64,000 bases of DNA. Source: Chloroflexota bacterium. Lineage in GTDB: Bacteria > Chloroflexota > Dehalococcoidia > Lucifugimonadales > GCA-2722455. Shown piece after piece: positions 24,670-32,727 of the stretch (its first letter is position 1; every line of letters begins with the position of its first letter). The notes beneath the pieces are model-generated. The model ran no database searches. It was not told where the DNA came from and worked only from the letters and a program-made list of their open reading frames with translations. The stretch is from contig PBMB01000019.1 in NCBI GenBank assembly GCA_002722455.1, positions 51,855 through 115,854 of the forward strand, written 5' to 3'. The translations under genes were made by a program, and so were the position numbers.

Positions 24670-24865
24670 TTGTCTACTAACCTATAATTACTCTTAGATT
24701 AAGCAAACAAATAAGCCTTAGTCCAAGGTTGACAACCTAGCCGCTCTTACACTTGGTAAATCGTCTTTATACTACAAAAAAAGAAACTTTCACTTTATCT
24801 TAATTGATATTTGAAAGCTAACGAAAAGAGCAAGTTTATCAAATCAAACTTTTAGGAAAAACAAA
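24670..24865 (+). promoter_or_regulatory. promoter and long 5' leader
   Basis: TTGCTT-N17-TATAAT ends near 24692 and the ATG is at 24866, leaving about 165 nt of leader. It contains AGTCCAAGGTTGACAACC, like the CATAGTCAAGG leaders. No uORF or known riboswitch fold was recognised. Confidence 0.5.
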
Positions 24866-25435
24866 ATGAAAGCTAAAAATCTATTTTCTCTACTTACTCG
24901 CAAAGAACTAACCAACATCGCTACCGAAATTGCTAACTGCAAAGTTCACGGTATGAAAGTAAAAGCAAATCAATTTATTGAAGCTATCGCACAAATGAAC
25001 GGCAAAGGTTCAGAAGCTTTACTTAATGATATGAATAATGAATCATTGTTCTCGTTTAATGACTTACACGCTATCTTTGACCATTCTTCTGGTGAAACTG
25101 CACTTGCTGCTATTGGCTTCTCTATATCTGTTAACGGTTTCTGGGATCGCAGTAAAATCCGTGTGTGTGAAGGCACATTTGAAGAGAACTCTATCTTTAT
25201 GCGTGATGTCCGTGTTGAATTTACGGGTTCTTCTAATGGCGTTGATAATGATATTGACCTATCAACCAATGAACGCAATAGAAACTTACGTATGGCTATC
25301 AACGCAGCCTTTGAGCTTGCAGAAACAATCAACTCTAACAAAAGACAAATCAAAAGTGAAAAAGATCTTCAAAAGCTAATTCAGGAAGAATGGGAAATTC
25401 GACATATTCAAAAAGAAAAAGCAACTGTCTTATAA
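24866..25435 (+). CDS. hypothetical protein, 189 aa
   Basis: Not recognised. Helical ends and a beta-rich middle; the C-terminal helix (KDLQKLIQEEWEIRHIQKEK) is charged. The long leader and less AT-biased codons suggest abundant or regulated expression. Ribosome-binding site AGGAAAAACAAA. Confidence 0.65.
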   Translation: MKAKNLFSLLTRKELTNIATEIANCKVHGMKVKANQFIEAIAQMNGKGSEALLNDMNNESLFSFNDLHAIFDHSSGETALAAIGFSISVNGFWDRSKIRVCEGTFEENSIFMRDVRVEFTGSSNGVDNDIDLSTNERNRNLRMAINAAFELAETINSNKRQIKSEKDLQKLIQEEWEIRHIQKEKATVL

Positions 25436-25447
25436 TCTTAACATTAG

Positions 25448-25481
25448 AAGCCTTGATTCACTCAAGGCTTTGTTATACAAT
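25448..25481 (+). promoter_or_regulatory. composite terminator-promoter
   Basis: AAGCCTTGA / TCAAGGCTT hairpin; TTGATT at 25453-25458, 17-bp spacer, TACAAT at 25476-25481. Confidence 0.65.
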
Positions 25482-25515
25482 CAGACTATTAAATATTCTC
25501 TACAAGGAATAACCT

Positions 25516-25737
25516 ATGAAAACAAGTCTAGAAGTTTTGCTTGAAATTCACACTACGTATGCTGCTAATGTTGGCGGTAATTATCAAAGTGCAACCCTTT
25601 CTTTGAAAAAAGCTATGGATAATGGTTCATTGCATTCTGATATTGAAAAACTTGTTAAAAAACATGATCAATGGTCAAAAGACGTTGGTGGTAATTATCG
25701 TGATCTTGTTAAAACACTCAAAAAATTTGTTTCTTAG
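25516..25737 (+). CDS. hypothetical protein with two VGGNY repeats, 73 aa
   Basis: Residues about 14-31 and 52-69 both have an A/K-x-VGGNY core followed by a Leu/Lys helix, so the protein is two copies of a short alpha unit. Ends in TAG, immediately followed by seven G's. Function unknown. Confidence 0.65.
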   Translation: MKTSLEVLLEIHTTYAANVGGNYQSATLSLKKAMDNGSLHSDIEKLVKKHDQWSKDVGGNYRDLVKTLKKFVS

Positions 25738-25748
25738 GGGGGGGGTAT

Positions 25749-26120
25749 ATGGTTGAATTTTTAGACGAATCAGAAGAATTTTTAAAACTACAGCAGTCAA
25801 ATGCATTGGTTCGTAATCAAGTTCGTCAGATATTAAGATCTTCAGAATGCGACGAAGAAATCGAGAGAAAGAAAAAGCAACGATTAGAAAAAAGTTTTGT
25901 TCAGTTTAAAAAGTTTCTCAATAAAAACTTATCTGCCCTTTCTCATTATAAAATTGATATTGTTATTAACTGGTCTATTCGAATCCTTATTGGACAAGAA
26001 AAAGAATGGCTGTCCAGAACAACCTTTGAAGAACGAAAACGAATGGAAATGTTTCTTATTTTAGAAAATAAAGACCCAAAAGATATACACAATAAAAAGA
26101 CATTAGAAGCAAAATTCTAA
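25749..26120 (+). CDS. hypothetical basic protein, 123 aa
   Basis: Not recognised. Helical and basic; preceded by GGGGGGG (25738-25744), an unusual ribosome-binding site and the only long G-run in the AT-rich part. Operon with the gene before (11-nt gap). Confidence 0.6.
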   Translation: MVEFLDESEEFLKLQQSNALVRNQVRQILRSSECDEEIERKKKQRLEKSFVQFKKFLNKNLSALSHYKIDIVINWSIRILIGQEKEWLSRTTFEERKRMEMFLILENKDPKDIHNKKTLEAKF

Positions 26121-26202
26121 ACCAATAAGATTTAGTGTTGATTTTTGTTTTTAAACTTGATAATATATAGTCTCTTTCCTAATGACAAACAAGGTTATTG
26201 AA

Positions 26203-26445
26203 ATGATCAAGAATCAAGCAAAAATTGAAGAATTCCAAATTGACGTTCGCACTACACTAGACCCAGTGTGTGAGTATTCAGACGCTTATAAAAAACTTCA
26301 ACATATTCGAAGCGAAGCAATGAAAACGCTTGAAGCAACAGAAGAAGAAGTTGCTGAACTAATGGAATTACATTTCGGAAACTGTCTTGAAATCGATGAC
26401 GCACTTATTGCAATCTACCCTGAACAATTCGGTGATCGTGAATAA
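26203..26445 (+). CDS. duplicated small acidic protein, copy 1 (80 aa)
   Basis: Nearly identical over its last 40 residues to the 26700 gene (HFGNCLEIDDALIAIYPEQF). Promoter TTGATT (26138-26143), 17 bp, TAATAT (26161-26166). ATG 26203 is preferred over 26182 because ACAAGGTTATTGAA lies before it, whereas 26182 falls within a few bases of the transcription start. Function unknown. Confidence 0.65.
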   Translation: MIKNQAKIEEFQIDVRTTLDPVCEYSDAYKKLQHIRSEAMKTLEATEEEVAELMELHFGNCLEIDDALIAIYPEQFGDRE

Positions 26446-26699
26446 CAAAGCGTATACATAATCAAACTTAAAGAGCTTTTTGTTTCGCACACCAAGCTCT
26501 TTTTTGTTATAATATCACCATAAAAAATAATAGAGAGATTGCAAAATAATTAAACTATTCAACACTTTTTTGAATTCCCTAAAACTTCTTCAATATTTTA
26601 TAAAATTATTCAATTTGTTTTTTTTGTTTTAGTATTGATTTTTGTTTTTAAACTTGATAATATATAGTCTCTTTCCTAATGGCAAACAAGGTTACTAAA

Positions 26700-26942
26700 A
26701 TGATTAACAATCCAGAAAAAATTGAAAATTTTCAAATTAATGTTCGTATCGCACTAGACCCAATTTCTGATTATTCTGAAGCTTATGGAAAGCTTCAAGA
26801 AATCCGAAATGAAGCAATTGAAACACTTGACGCCACAAATGAAGAAGTCGCTGAAATGATGGAATCTCATTTTGGAAATTGCCTTGAAATCGATGACGCA
26901 CTTATTGCAATCTACCCTGAACAATTCGGTGATCGTGAATAA
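26700..26942 (+). CDS. duplicated small acidic protein, copy 2 (80 aa)
   Basis: Second copy of the 26203 gene. Promoter TTGATT (26635-26640), 17 bp, TAATAT (26658-26663); start after ACAAGGTTACTAAA. The first 45 residues differ at many positions while the last 25 are unchanged, suggesting selection or gene conversion on the C-terminal part. Confidence 0.65.
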   Translation: MINNPEKIENFQINVRIALDPISDYSEAYGKLQEIRNEAIETLDATNEEVAEMMESHFGNCLEIDDALIAIYPEQFGDRE

Positions 26943-27042
26943 TAAAGTATATACATAATTAAACTTAAAGAGCTTTTTGTTTTACACATTAGGCTCTTTT
27001 TTTTTATAATAACAACATTAAAAACAATAGCGAGATTCGATT

Positions 27043-27762
27043 ATGAAAAAAATCATTAATTCCCTTATCAAAGAATTATCAGACACAGCTACTATTCAAC
27101 TAATTCAAAAGCCCGACAATGAAAATCGAATTTTTTTGAAACTTACCTTTCACAATTCTCAATTCTTTGTTCCATTTAAACTTCAGTTTGCCAAATATAA
27201 TTGCGCTTATTATTTCGAAGATTTTTGTTCCGACTCCAATACTTCAAAAAATAATCTCTTCAATATTGTAGAACAGGCTTATAGAAAACATAACAATGTT
27301 CAAATAAATGACTCTGGAAATTATTTAGTTAGCGTTTGGATTAAAAAAAGACGAGTCTCATTTTTTGAAGAACTTTCTAAATCTGAATATTTTTCACGAG
27401 TTCTACGTCATTATGAGACAGTTTTTAATTCTTTAATACCAAAAATTGAAAAAGAAGTATCAACCACATTCCAAAACAATGCAGAAAATCTTTTTGACCT
27501 TGGTTTTTCGACAATAAACCTTGTTAAGAGATATCCTGAATTATTTCCTAATAGCAATCTGTTTATAGGTAAGGTCGATATTGATTCTTTTGATTTGCTT
27601 TATAAAGACGTTTTAAATTACGATTCAAAACAAGGGATTTCAGTTTATAAAACTCCTGACGGTTATCTTTATGCCGAGGGTGATTCTGATTTCATTTTTA
27701 TCAAAGCTCGATTCTTGAAAAATCTTTTTATAACCGAAGAACCCTTAGAACTCGAACCTTGA
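27043..27762 (+). CDS. hypothetical protein, 239 aa
   Basis: Not recognised. N-terminal beta-rich domain (about 1-110), then a helical segment and a beta-rich end. Not membrane-bound. TATAAT at 27005-27010 follows the terminator of the preceding unit. Ends in TGA. Confidence 0.7.
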   Translation: MKKIINSLIKELSDTATIQLIQKPDNENRIFLKLTFHNSQFFVPFKLQFAKYNCAYYFEDFCSDSNTSKNNLFNIVEQAYRKHNNVQINDSGNYLVSVWIKKRRVSFFEELSKSEYFSRVLRHYETVFNSLIPKIEKEVSTTFQNNAENLFDLGFSTINLVKRYPELFPNSNLFIGKVDIDSFDLLYKDVLNYDSKQGISVYKTPDGYLYAEGDSDFIFIKARFLKNLFITEEPLELEP

Positions 27763-27800
27763 TTTTATTTTAAATTTAGTATCTTTTTTGCTCATGTTTC

Positions 27801-27829
27801 TTGATTTTTAAAAGAAAGTCGCATATAAT
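27801..27829 (+). promoter_or_regulatory. sigma70-type promoter
   Basis: TTGATT at 27801-27806, 17-bp spacer, TATAAT at 27824-27829. Confidence 0.75.
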
Positions 27830-27870
27830 ATATTCATTCGATTGGCAAACCCTACTTTGGAGATATTTTT

Positions 27871-28086
27871 ATGGGACGCAAAACAAAAGCGCAAAAGAAA
27901 AAATTATCTGGTAAAGCATTGTCTAAGCAGGAGCAAGCGCAAGCTTCTAAGCCTCGCAACGAGTTGGTTCGCCAAATAGTTGAGCAAGGCGGCATAGGTG
28001 GTGCAGGTAAACACCGTGATCGTCGTTACGAAGCCAAAAATGGTGGTCGTCAAAAACACAAAGGCAAAGATTACGACGAGTATTAA
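27871..28086 (+). CDS. highly basic small protein, 71 aa
   Basis: Lys/Arg/Gly-rich throughout (MGRKTKAQKKKLSGKALSK; GKHRDRRYEAKNGG), without Cys. Composition like a ribosome-associated or nucleic-acid-binding protein. Higher G+C than its neighbours (GCGCAAGCTTCTAAGCC), consistent with high expression or recent transfer. Strong ribosome-binding site TTTGGAGATATTTTT. Confidence 0.65.
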   Translation: MGRKTKAQKKKLSGKALSKQEQAQASKPRNELVRQIVEQGGIGGAGKHRDRRYEAKNGGRQKHKGKDYDEY

Positions 28087-28100
28087 ACAGATATTAAAGA

Positions 28101-28127
28101 GCGACTCAATTGAGTCGTTTTTTTTAT
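28101..28127 (+). terminator. intrinsic terminator
   Basis: Palindrome CGACTCAATTGAGTCG followed by a T-run. Confidence 0.8.
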
Positions 28128-28143
28128 TTTTCCTTTTTTTGTT

Positions 28144-28285
28144 GCAAAAAAAAGAGACATTCAATGCCTCTTTTCTTTTTTTATTATTTGAATTTCGAAA
28201 TTTGAACCTTTCAAAACTCTAGCTGTTCATGTGCCAATTGCTCATAATCAAGCATTCAACCAAATCTTCAGGGGGTTGCAAGAGG
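28144..28285 (-). ncRNA. candidate minus-strand RNA with AGTCCTC at its 5' end
   Basis: An extended -10 TGCTATAAT lies on the minus strand (TATAAT 28297-28292) and an AGAGGCATT / AATGTCTCT hairpin with T-run at 28171-28144, defining a transcript of about 142 nt. Near its 5' end is AAAGTCCTCTTG, similar to the anti-SD-like motif of the sRNAs at 58642 and 59327. Alternatively the strand is a relic gene: one frame reads coding-like (PPEDLVECLIMSNWHMNS, TAG, SFERFKFRNSNNKKR). Confidence 0.4.
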
Positions 28286-28303
28286 ACTTTTATTATAGCA
28301 TAA

Positions 28304-28330
28304 AAAAACGACCCTTTCGAGTCGTTTTTC
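28304..28330 (-). terminator. intrinsic terminator of the protease gene
   Basis: AAAACGAC / GTCGTTTT hairpin; T-run on the minus strand. Confidence 0.8.
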
Positions 28331-28340
28331 TTTATTTGTT

Positions 28341-29435
28341 TTATTTTTTTCTACGCAAGGTCAATAAACTAAGACCAAGTAAAGTAAGTAATCCAGTAGA
28401 ACCACCCGAATCACCTGAATTACTTGAATCAACACTTGAGCTTGTTTTACCTGTATACCAATCACTATAATTAGCCCCATCACCATTTGACACATAACCA
28501 CCGTCATCCGTAGCTGCATTGTAGTTCAATGGAGTGCCACCATACATATAAGATAGAATCCAATCACGGTAAAATTCGATGTCTGTATATGCTGCTGCTG
28601 AACTTACTCTACAATTAGAAGGTCCGTATGAGGTTAGACCAATTTGTTGATAATTACCGTCTTTTAGATAGGTTATAGGACCGCCTGAGTCACCTCTACA
28701 AGTATCACCGCCAATCAAAGAACTACTGTGTAATTTTGCACAAAGAATATTCGAATCATTGCCAAAATTAGCACATTCATCGTCTAAAACATATTCTAAG
28801 TCTGCTTCTTTTACTTGTGACGGTTGAGCACCAAAACCTGTATCACCTAAACCGAAAGCCCTTAGTGTGTTACCTACGGTTGCATATTCACTTACATGTG
28901 TTGCGTCAGGTAAAGTAATAGATTGAACATTATCTGTAATCGGATATTTAAGCTTCACTACTGCAACATCACCAAAATAAAACATAAGTGTGCCATAATC
29001 TTCATGAATTTGAATTGATTCAACTTCTTTCAGCTCCGATCTCTGTATACCCATCATTGGATTACGAACAACAACACGCATTCTATAATCTTCGGTAATA
29101 CCTAATTCGTCTTCAGCAACGCAGTGTGCTGCAGTTAGAATATGCCTATCGTCGAGAATTGACGCACCACAGATATTTGAATACGCATAGCCATAATCCA
29201 CAATGATTCTCGCAAAAAACTTATGGTCTTCGGGATCGGCTGTTTGACCACCAAAAATATAAGCGGCAAAATCATTGCTTTGTTCCGCAATAAAAGCTTT
29301 TTCTTCTTCTAATGATACTTCACTAGACACAAAAGAAATTTTTTCTCTCTCACCAGTAGACACTTTATACTCTTCTGCTGCGAGAGCAGAACACGATAAA
29401 ACCATTCCTAAAAGACAAGCAATTTTACGCTTCAT
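28341..29435 (-). CDS. secreted trypsin-like serine protease with GlyGly-CTERM tail
   Basis: A 364-residue S1-family protease. Signal peptide about 1-20 (KIACLLGMVLSCSALA); the catalytic domain starts near IFGGQ (60-64). The triad is visible as His104 in LTAAHC, Asp156 in GDVAVVKL and Ser250 in CRGDSGGP. After the domain, a Ser/Gly-rich linker (331-345) leads to a GG.TG motif, a hydrophobic stretch (348-360) and RRKK, the layout of GlyGly-CTERM proteins that are processed by rhombosortase and delivered by type II secretion in Vibrio and Shewanella. So the protein should reach the host cell surface or medium. Rare cargo on a phage-like replicon; it probably benefits the host cell or acts on competitors. 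Promoter on minus: TTGAAA, 18 bp, TATAAT. Confidence 0.85.
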   Translation of the reverse strand: MKRKIACLLGMVLSCSALAAEEYKVSTGEREKISFVSSEVSLEEEKAFIAEQSNDFAAYIFGGQTADPEDHKFFARIIVDYGYAYSNICGASILDDRHILTAAHCVAEDELGITEDYRMRVVVRNPMMGIQRSELKEVESIQIHEDYGTLMFYFGDVAVVKLKYPITDNVQSITLPDATHVSEYATVGNTLRAFGLGDTGFGAQPSQVKEADLEYVLDDECANFGNDSNILCAKLHSSSLIGGDTCRGDSGGPITYLKDGNYQQIGLTSYGPSNCRVSSAAAYTDIEFYRDWILSYMYGGTPLNYNAATDDGGYVSNGDGANYSDWYTGKTSSSVDSSNSGDSGGSTGLLTLLGLSLLTLRRKK

Positions 29436-29567
29436 TTTTTAACCTTATATGTTGTTTTTGTAGTTGCTTATATTATAGCATTTTTCCATTCATTTTTTCA
29501 ATATTTAATTTGTCTTATTTATAAAAAGAACCTAAGTTTTTGTTTTTCTTCTTTGTTTTTTTTATTG

Positions 29568-29596
29568 TTGACTTTTCAACTCATTTTTGATAATAT
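29568..29596 (+). promoter_or_regulatory. sigma70-type promoter
   Basis: TTGACT at 29568-29573, 17-bp spacer, TAATAT at 29591-29596. Confidence 0.7.
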
Positions 29597-29625
29597 AGTT
29601 TTTTCTAAATCAAAGAGATTAAAAA

Positions 29626-29811
29626 ATGTCTAAATATTACATTAAAAATGATGACAACGGTAAGTTCCTTTACATTGACGAAGACGAAACTCATATCGAA
29701 GAGGTAGATAGAACTTCATTTGCTTCAGATTATGAATCGTTTCGTGTTGCAAACACTATTCGAAAAATCATTCTAGACAGGTTCCCTATGGCAAACGTTG
29801 TTTGTTCCTAA
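29626..29811 (+). CDS. hypothetical acidic protein, 61 aa
   Basis: Not recognised. Beta-hairpin-like start (YYIKNDDNGKFLYIDED) similar in style to the 11103 product, then a helix. Confidence 0.65.
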   Translation: MSKYYIKNDDNGKFLYIDEDETHIEEVDRTSFASDYESFRVANTIRKIILDRFPMANVVCS

Positions 29812-29958
29812 TTTTTTGTTCAAGCTAATTAACTGGTTTATCAAATAGTCTGATTCTACTTATTTTTACACTTTAAAAGAAAAAATAAAAAGGTTGTGTT
29901 TTTTTCTTTTTTTGTGTATTATTACTCTATCTTAAATAAAGCCGACAAAGGTATTGAA

Positions 29959-30747
29959 ATGCAACTATCTAAACTACTTCTTGAAAATGGTATTGATCTT
30001 AAAAAACGTCTTTCTTTTGGTGAAACTGTTGAAAAAACATTCCCGATTAAGGTCGATCAGGTTGATTTTGATATCACAGCAACTCTAAGTTGCAAAGGTG
30101 AAATCGAACTTTACTGTAAGACACCTATCAGCAGCTTTCCTAAACGTTTTATTGTTTCTTATGACGAATATCATAAAGTAACAAGTAAGCGTTCTCGAAT
30201 CAATATTTCAGAAGATTTTAGCCTTTCTGGTAGCCGTGACAATTTAGATAATGTAATTGCTATGGCTAAATTCAACATTCTTATTGCCGAGTTCATTAAA
30301 GAAATTGTTGCAGACGAAGATATCTTAGCTGTCTTTGAAAGCAATTGTGAAGACTTCCGATTGGCGGTTGACCAAAGAAACGAAGAAAACAAACTTAAAC
30401 GTAAAGTTGAGAAACAAGCTCGTAAAGTTGAGTTTGAAGCAAATGAGACAATTCTTACTGATAAAGAAATCTCTAAGCTTATTCGTGACGTAAAAGCTAA
30501 AAGTGAATCAGAGTATTGCAAACCTGCGTCTATCGTTTTTAAAGTCATTAATGATAGCTATGAAGTGCGCTTTGTTCGTGTTACATACAAAAATAGCAAC
30601 CTTCATGTTCAGCACGGAACTAAACTTGACGACGTTCCACAAGAAATGGCTCGAAACCATAATAAATCAACGCTTCGTAATGCAAAAGATCGCTTATTCG
30701 GAAAAGCGTTTGCAATTGCCGAAGATAAAATCAGAGAAAACGCTTAA
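29959..30747 (+). CDS. hypothetical protein, 262 aa
   Basis: The frame is open from 29896, but the promoter (TTGTGT 29894-29899, 17 bp, TATTAT 29917-29922) lies inside that stretch, so ATG 29959 after ACAAAGGTATTGAA is the start. Residues about 140-180 form a charged coiled-coil-like helix (LAVDQRNEENKLKRKVEKQ). Not recognised. Confidence 0.7.
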   Translation: MQLSKLLLENGIDLKKRLSFGETVEKTFPIKVDQVDFDITATLSCKGEIELYCKTPISSFPKRFIVSYDEYHKVTSKRSRINISEDFSLSGSRDNLDNVIAMAKFNILIAEFIKEIVADEDILAVFESNCEDFRLAVDQRNEENKLKRKVEKQARKVEFEANETILTDKEISKLIRDVKAKSESEYCKPASIVFKVINDSYEVRFVRVTYKNSNLHVQHGTKLDDVPQEMARNHNKSTLRNAKDRLFGKAFAIAEDKIRENA

Positions 30748-30758
30748 TTAAAAGACAA

Positions 30759-30793
30759 AAAGCCTTGCTTGCTGCGAGGCTTTGTTTTATAAT
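30759..30793 (+). promoter_or_regulatory. composite terminator-promoter
   Basis: AAAGCCTTGC / GCGAGGCTTT hairpin; TTGCTT at 30765-30770, 17-bp spacer, TATAAT at 30788-30793. Confidence 0.75.
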
Positions 30794-30830
30794 TACCTTA
30801 AATCAACCAAACAAAGAAAAGAGGTTTTTC

Positions 30831-31004
30831 ATGAAAAAAACTATTATGGCTACCAATAAAAATAATGGCAATAAGATTGTTTCTCGACACTGCTACAATA
30901 CTGTTGTAGATCGCATGCAAGACATCGTTGTCAATGAAGCAGCTCGAATTATTGGTAATTCTGAGGACGTAGAAATCACTATTACTGATAAAATTGAATT
31001 TTAA
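30831..31004 (+). CDS. hypothetical protein, 57 aa
   Basis: Not recognised. Start at ATG 30831 after AAAAGAGGTTTTTC; the open frame before it overlaps the promoter. Terminator at 31024-31053. Confidence 0.65.
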   Translation: MKKTIMATNKNNGNKIVSRHCYNTVVDRMQDIVVNEAARIIGNSEDVEITITDKIEF

Positions 31005-31023
31005 TTTAAACTAGATTCAAAAG

Positions 31024-31053
31024 AAAAAGTCGTGTTTTTACACGGCTTTTTTA
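31024..31053 (+). terminator. intrinsic terminator
   Basis: AAAGTCGTG / CACGGCTTT hairpin and T-run. Confidence 0.85.
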
Positions 31054-31082
31054 TTGCTTTTTATTCTTGTTTTATATATAAT
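31054..31082 (+). promoter_or_regulatory. sigma70-type promoter
   Basis: TTGCTT at 31054-31059, 17-bp spacer, TATAAT at 31077-31082, directly behind the terminator. Confidence 0.8.
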
Positions 31083-31113
31083 GATACTATTCTAAACAAC
31101 AGAGAGAAACACA

Positions 31114-31506
31114 ATGGAAATCATTGCAATTTCGAATCAACTAGCCGATTTCTCAGTAGATCGCCCTTGTTTGAAACAAACGGTAAAAGCGATTATCGTT
31201 ACACAAGATGGTCAAAGAATTCTTGGTAGTAATGCCATCAACAATGACGTTGATGTTTGTCCACGAGTTGTTGAAAATATGCCTACTGGCGAAGGTTATC
31301 ACCTTTGTAAAGATGTATGTAACCAAAATGAACATGCCGAAGTAACCGCACTTCAAAATGCAAAAGCTGCAGGTGTTGACGTTCAAGGTGCTACGCTTTA
31401 CATTACTGGTCATACATATTTCTGTGACAATTGCCAAAATGAAATGCGTAAGGCAGGTATCAAAGAAGCGGTTTGTCTGGATTCTGATATTAAACATTCA
31501 TTTTAA
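31114..31506 (+). CDS. cytidine/deoxycytidylate deaminase-like protein
   Basis: A 130-residue CDA-fold protein. His74-Ala-Glu76 in NEHAEVTAL and Cys104/Cys107 in TYFCDNCQNEM give the zinc-binding and proton-shuttle residues; the usual Pro before the first Cys is Phe. Deaminases of this fold convert dCMP to dUMP, or free (deoxy)cytidine to (deoxy)uridine; phage versions usually act on dCMP to supply dTMP precursors. The protein is shorter than typical dCMP deaminases (about 150-190 aa), so a nucleoside or unusual substrate is possible. Operon with 31521 (14-nt gap). Confidence 0.7.
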   Translation: MEIIAISNQLADFSVDRPCLKQTVKAIIVTQDGQRILGSNAINNDVDVCPRVVENMPTGEGYHLCKDVCNQNEHAEVTALQNAKAAGVDVQGATLYITGHTYFCDNCQNEMRKAGIKEAVCLDSDIKHSF

Positions 31507-31520
31507 AGGTCGTTTTAAAA

Positions 31521-31844
31521 ATGAAAAAGCAAGTTTTCATTCCTTGTAAATATCCTGAATTGCTGCATTATTATGTAAGATACGGCAATTCTTTTGTTGA
31601 TAAAAATTCTGAAAAAGAAGTTTATGAAAGATTTCGTGAATTTATGATCGCATTAGGTATTGAAGTAGAAGACGTTAGAGATGGCTCACCTTATCTTTGT
31701 TTTTCTGACAATACTGTTTATCATTATGACGAACCAAATAAGTATTGGGTTCAAGCCCTTGCAGGTGTCGGTTATAAAAGTACTGACAAACAAATCAAAA
31801 CTCTTGAAGATTTAGATAGATTTAAGAAATTAATTGGTAAATAA
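31521..31844 (+). CDS. hypothetical protein, 107 aa
   Basis: Not recognised. Follows the deaminase gene closely, with AAAGGTCGTTTTAAAA as ribosome-binding site. Tyr-rich, ends in a Lys-rich helix. Confidence 0.7.
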   Translation: MKKQVFIPCKYPELLHYYVRYGNSFVDKNSEKEVYERFREFMIALGIEVEDVRDGSPYLCFSDNTVYHYDEPNKYWVQALAGVGYKSTDKQIKTLEDLDRFKKLIGK

Positions 31845-31921
31845 TTGTTTTAAAATTTGCTTAATTATCTTCGTTTTGCTATAATTATCTTACTTTAAAA
31901 CAACAGCTTAAAGGTGTATTT

Positions 31922-32248
31922 ATGAAAACAGAAATTAAAAACTTTATCCTAAATGTTCTTGTAATTGGTGAAGATTACAGTGATAGTGGCGAACCTGAAT
32001 ATTCAGGGCGTGGCATGTATGGTGAAACAACTGATGCTATCAAAACAGAAGACCGCAACGAGATCAATGACGCTATCCAAGCACACATTGAAGATAACTA
32101 CGAAGATAATGTAGTTGAAGAACTTGAAGAACTTGGACTAATCAACACTGTATGGGATAAAAGCGATTCTGACTTTGAAGTCGAAGGTGAACTTTACGAA
32201 GTAAACCTACGTCGAGACAATCTTGGACTTGGCTATATCCACTATTAA
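31922..32248 (+). CDS. hypothetical acidic protein, 108 aa
   Basis: Not recognised. Very acidic, with a central helix DNVVEELEELGL. Codons slightly less AT-biased than in neighbours. TATAAT near 31880; terminator at 32259-32286. Confidence 0.7.
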   Translation: MKTEIKNFILNVLVIGEDYSDSGEPEYSGRGMYGETTDAIKTEDRNEINDAIQAHIEDNYEDNVVEELEELGLINTVWDKSDSDFEVEGELYEVNLRRDNLGLGYIHY

Positions 32249-32258
32249 AAAAACAATT

Positions 32259-32286
32259 AAAGGCAGGTTCTTCCTGCCTTTTTTAT
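32259..32286 (+). terminator. intrinsic terminator
   Basis: AAGGCAGG / CCTGCCTT hairpin and T-run. Confidence 0.85.
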
Positions 32287-32314
32287 TGACTTTAATTCAA
32301 AATTTTATTAATAT
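32286..32314 (+). promoter_or_regulatory. sigma70-type promoter
   Basis: TTGACT at 32286-32291, 17-bp spacer, TAATAT at 32309-32314; its -35 touches the T-run of the preceding terminator. Confidence 0.7.
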
Positions 32315-32349
32315 ATACCCATACCTTAAAGACATAAAGAGATAAAGAA

Positions 32350-32634
32350 ATGACTCAGCAATCAGAAACTATTAAAGTCGAAGAAGCAACTTTTAGTAAT
32401 TATGCTACAAACAAAGAAATTGCAGTAAATATTTCATTTCCTTATGTAAATCAAACTATTTTTGATTCAATTGAAGTTCACGATGATATTGATAACTACT
32501 TTTTCGAACAAGCAGAAAAAGGCAATATGTCTGGTGAAAAAGAAATCTACTGTCGTCGTAACGACTCTAATTTTACTATGAAATGGGAAATTACTGTCTA
32601 CTGTGATGCAGAAGACGAAGACGACGAAGAATAA
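32350..32634 (+). CDS. hypothetical acidic protein, 94 aa
   Basis: Not recognised. Acidic with an Asp/Glu tail (DAEDEDDEE). The GAAGACGAAGACGACGAAG stretch near its 3' end resembles the repeat at the GC switch at 63530. Confidence 0.7.
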   Translation: MTQQSETIKVEEATFSNYATNKEIAVNISFPYVNQTIFDSIEVHDDIDNYFFEQAEKGNMSGEKEIYCRRNDSNFTMKWEITVYCDAEDEDDEE

Positions 32635-32727
32635 TCTTTTAATAAACCGAAAAAGATAATTTTCATTGCTTTTAAAATCAATATTTGATATGGTTCTTTT
32701 ATCAAATCTAAACTTAAAAGGTTTTGT

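Larger units (their letters stand above)
26134..27005 (+). repeat. tandem duplication of a promoter-gene-terminator unit
   Basis: The segments 26134-26505 and 26631-27004 align through promoter, coding sequence and terminator (AAGAGCTT / AAGCTCTT-type hairpin), separated by about 125 bp. Protein ends are conserved exactly while the N-terminal halves have diverged. Confidence 0.8.
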
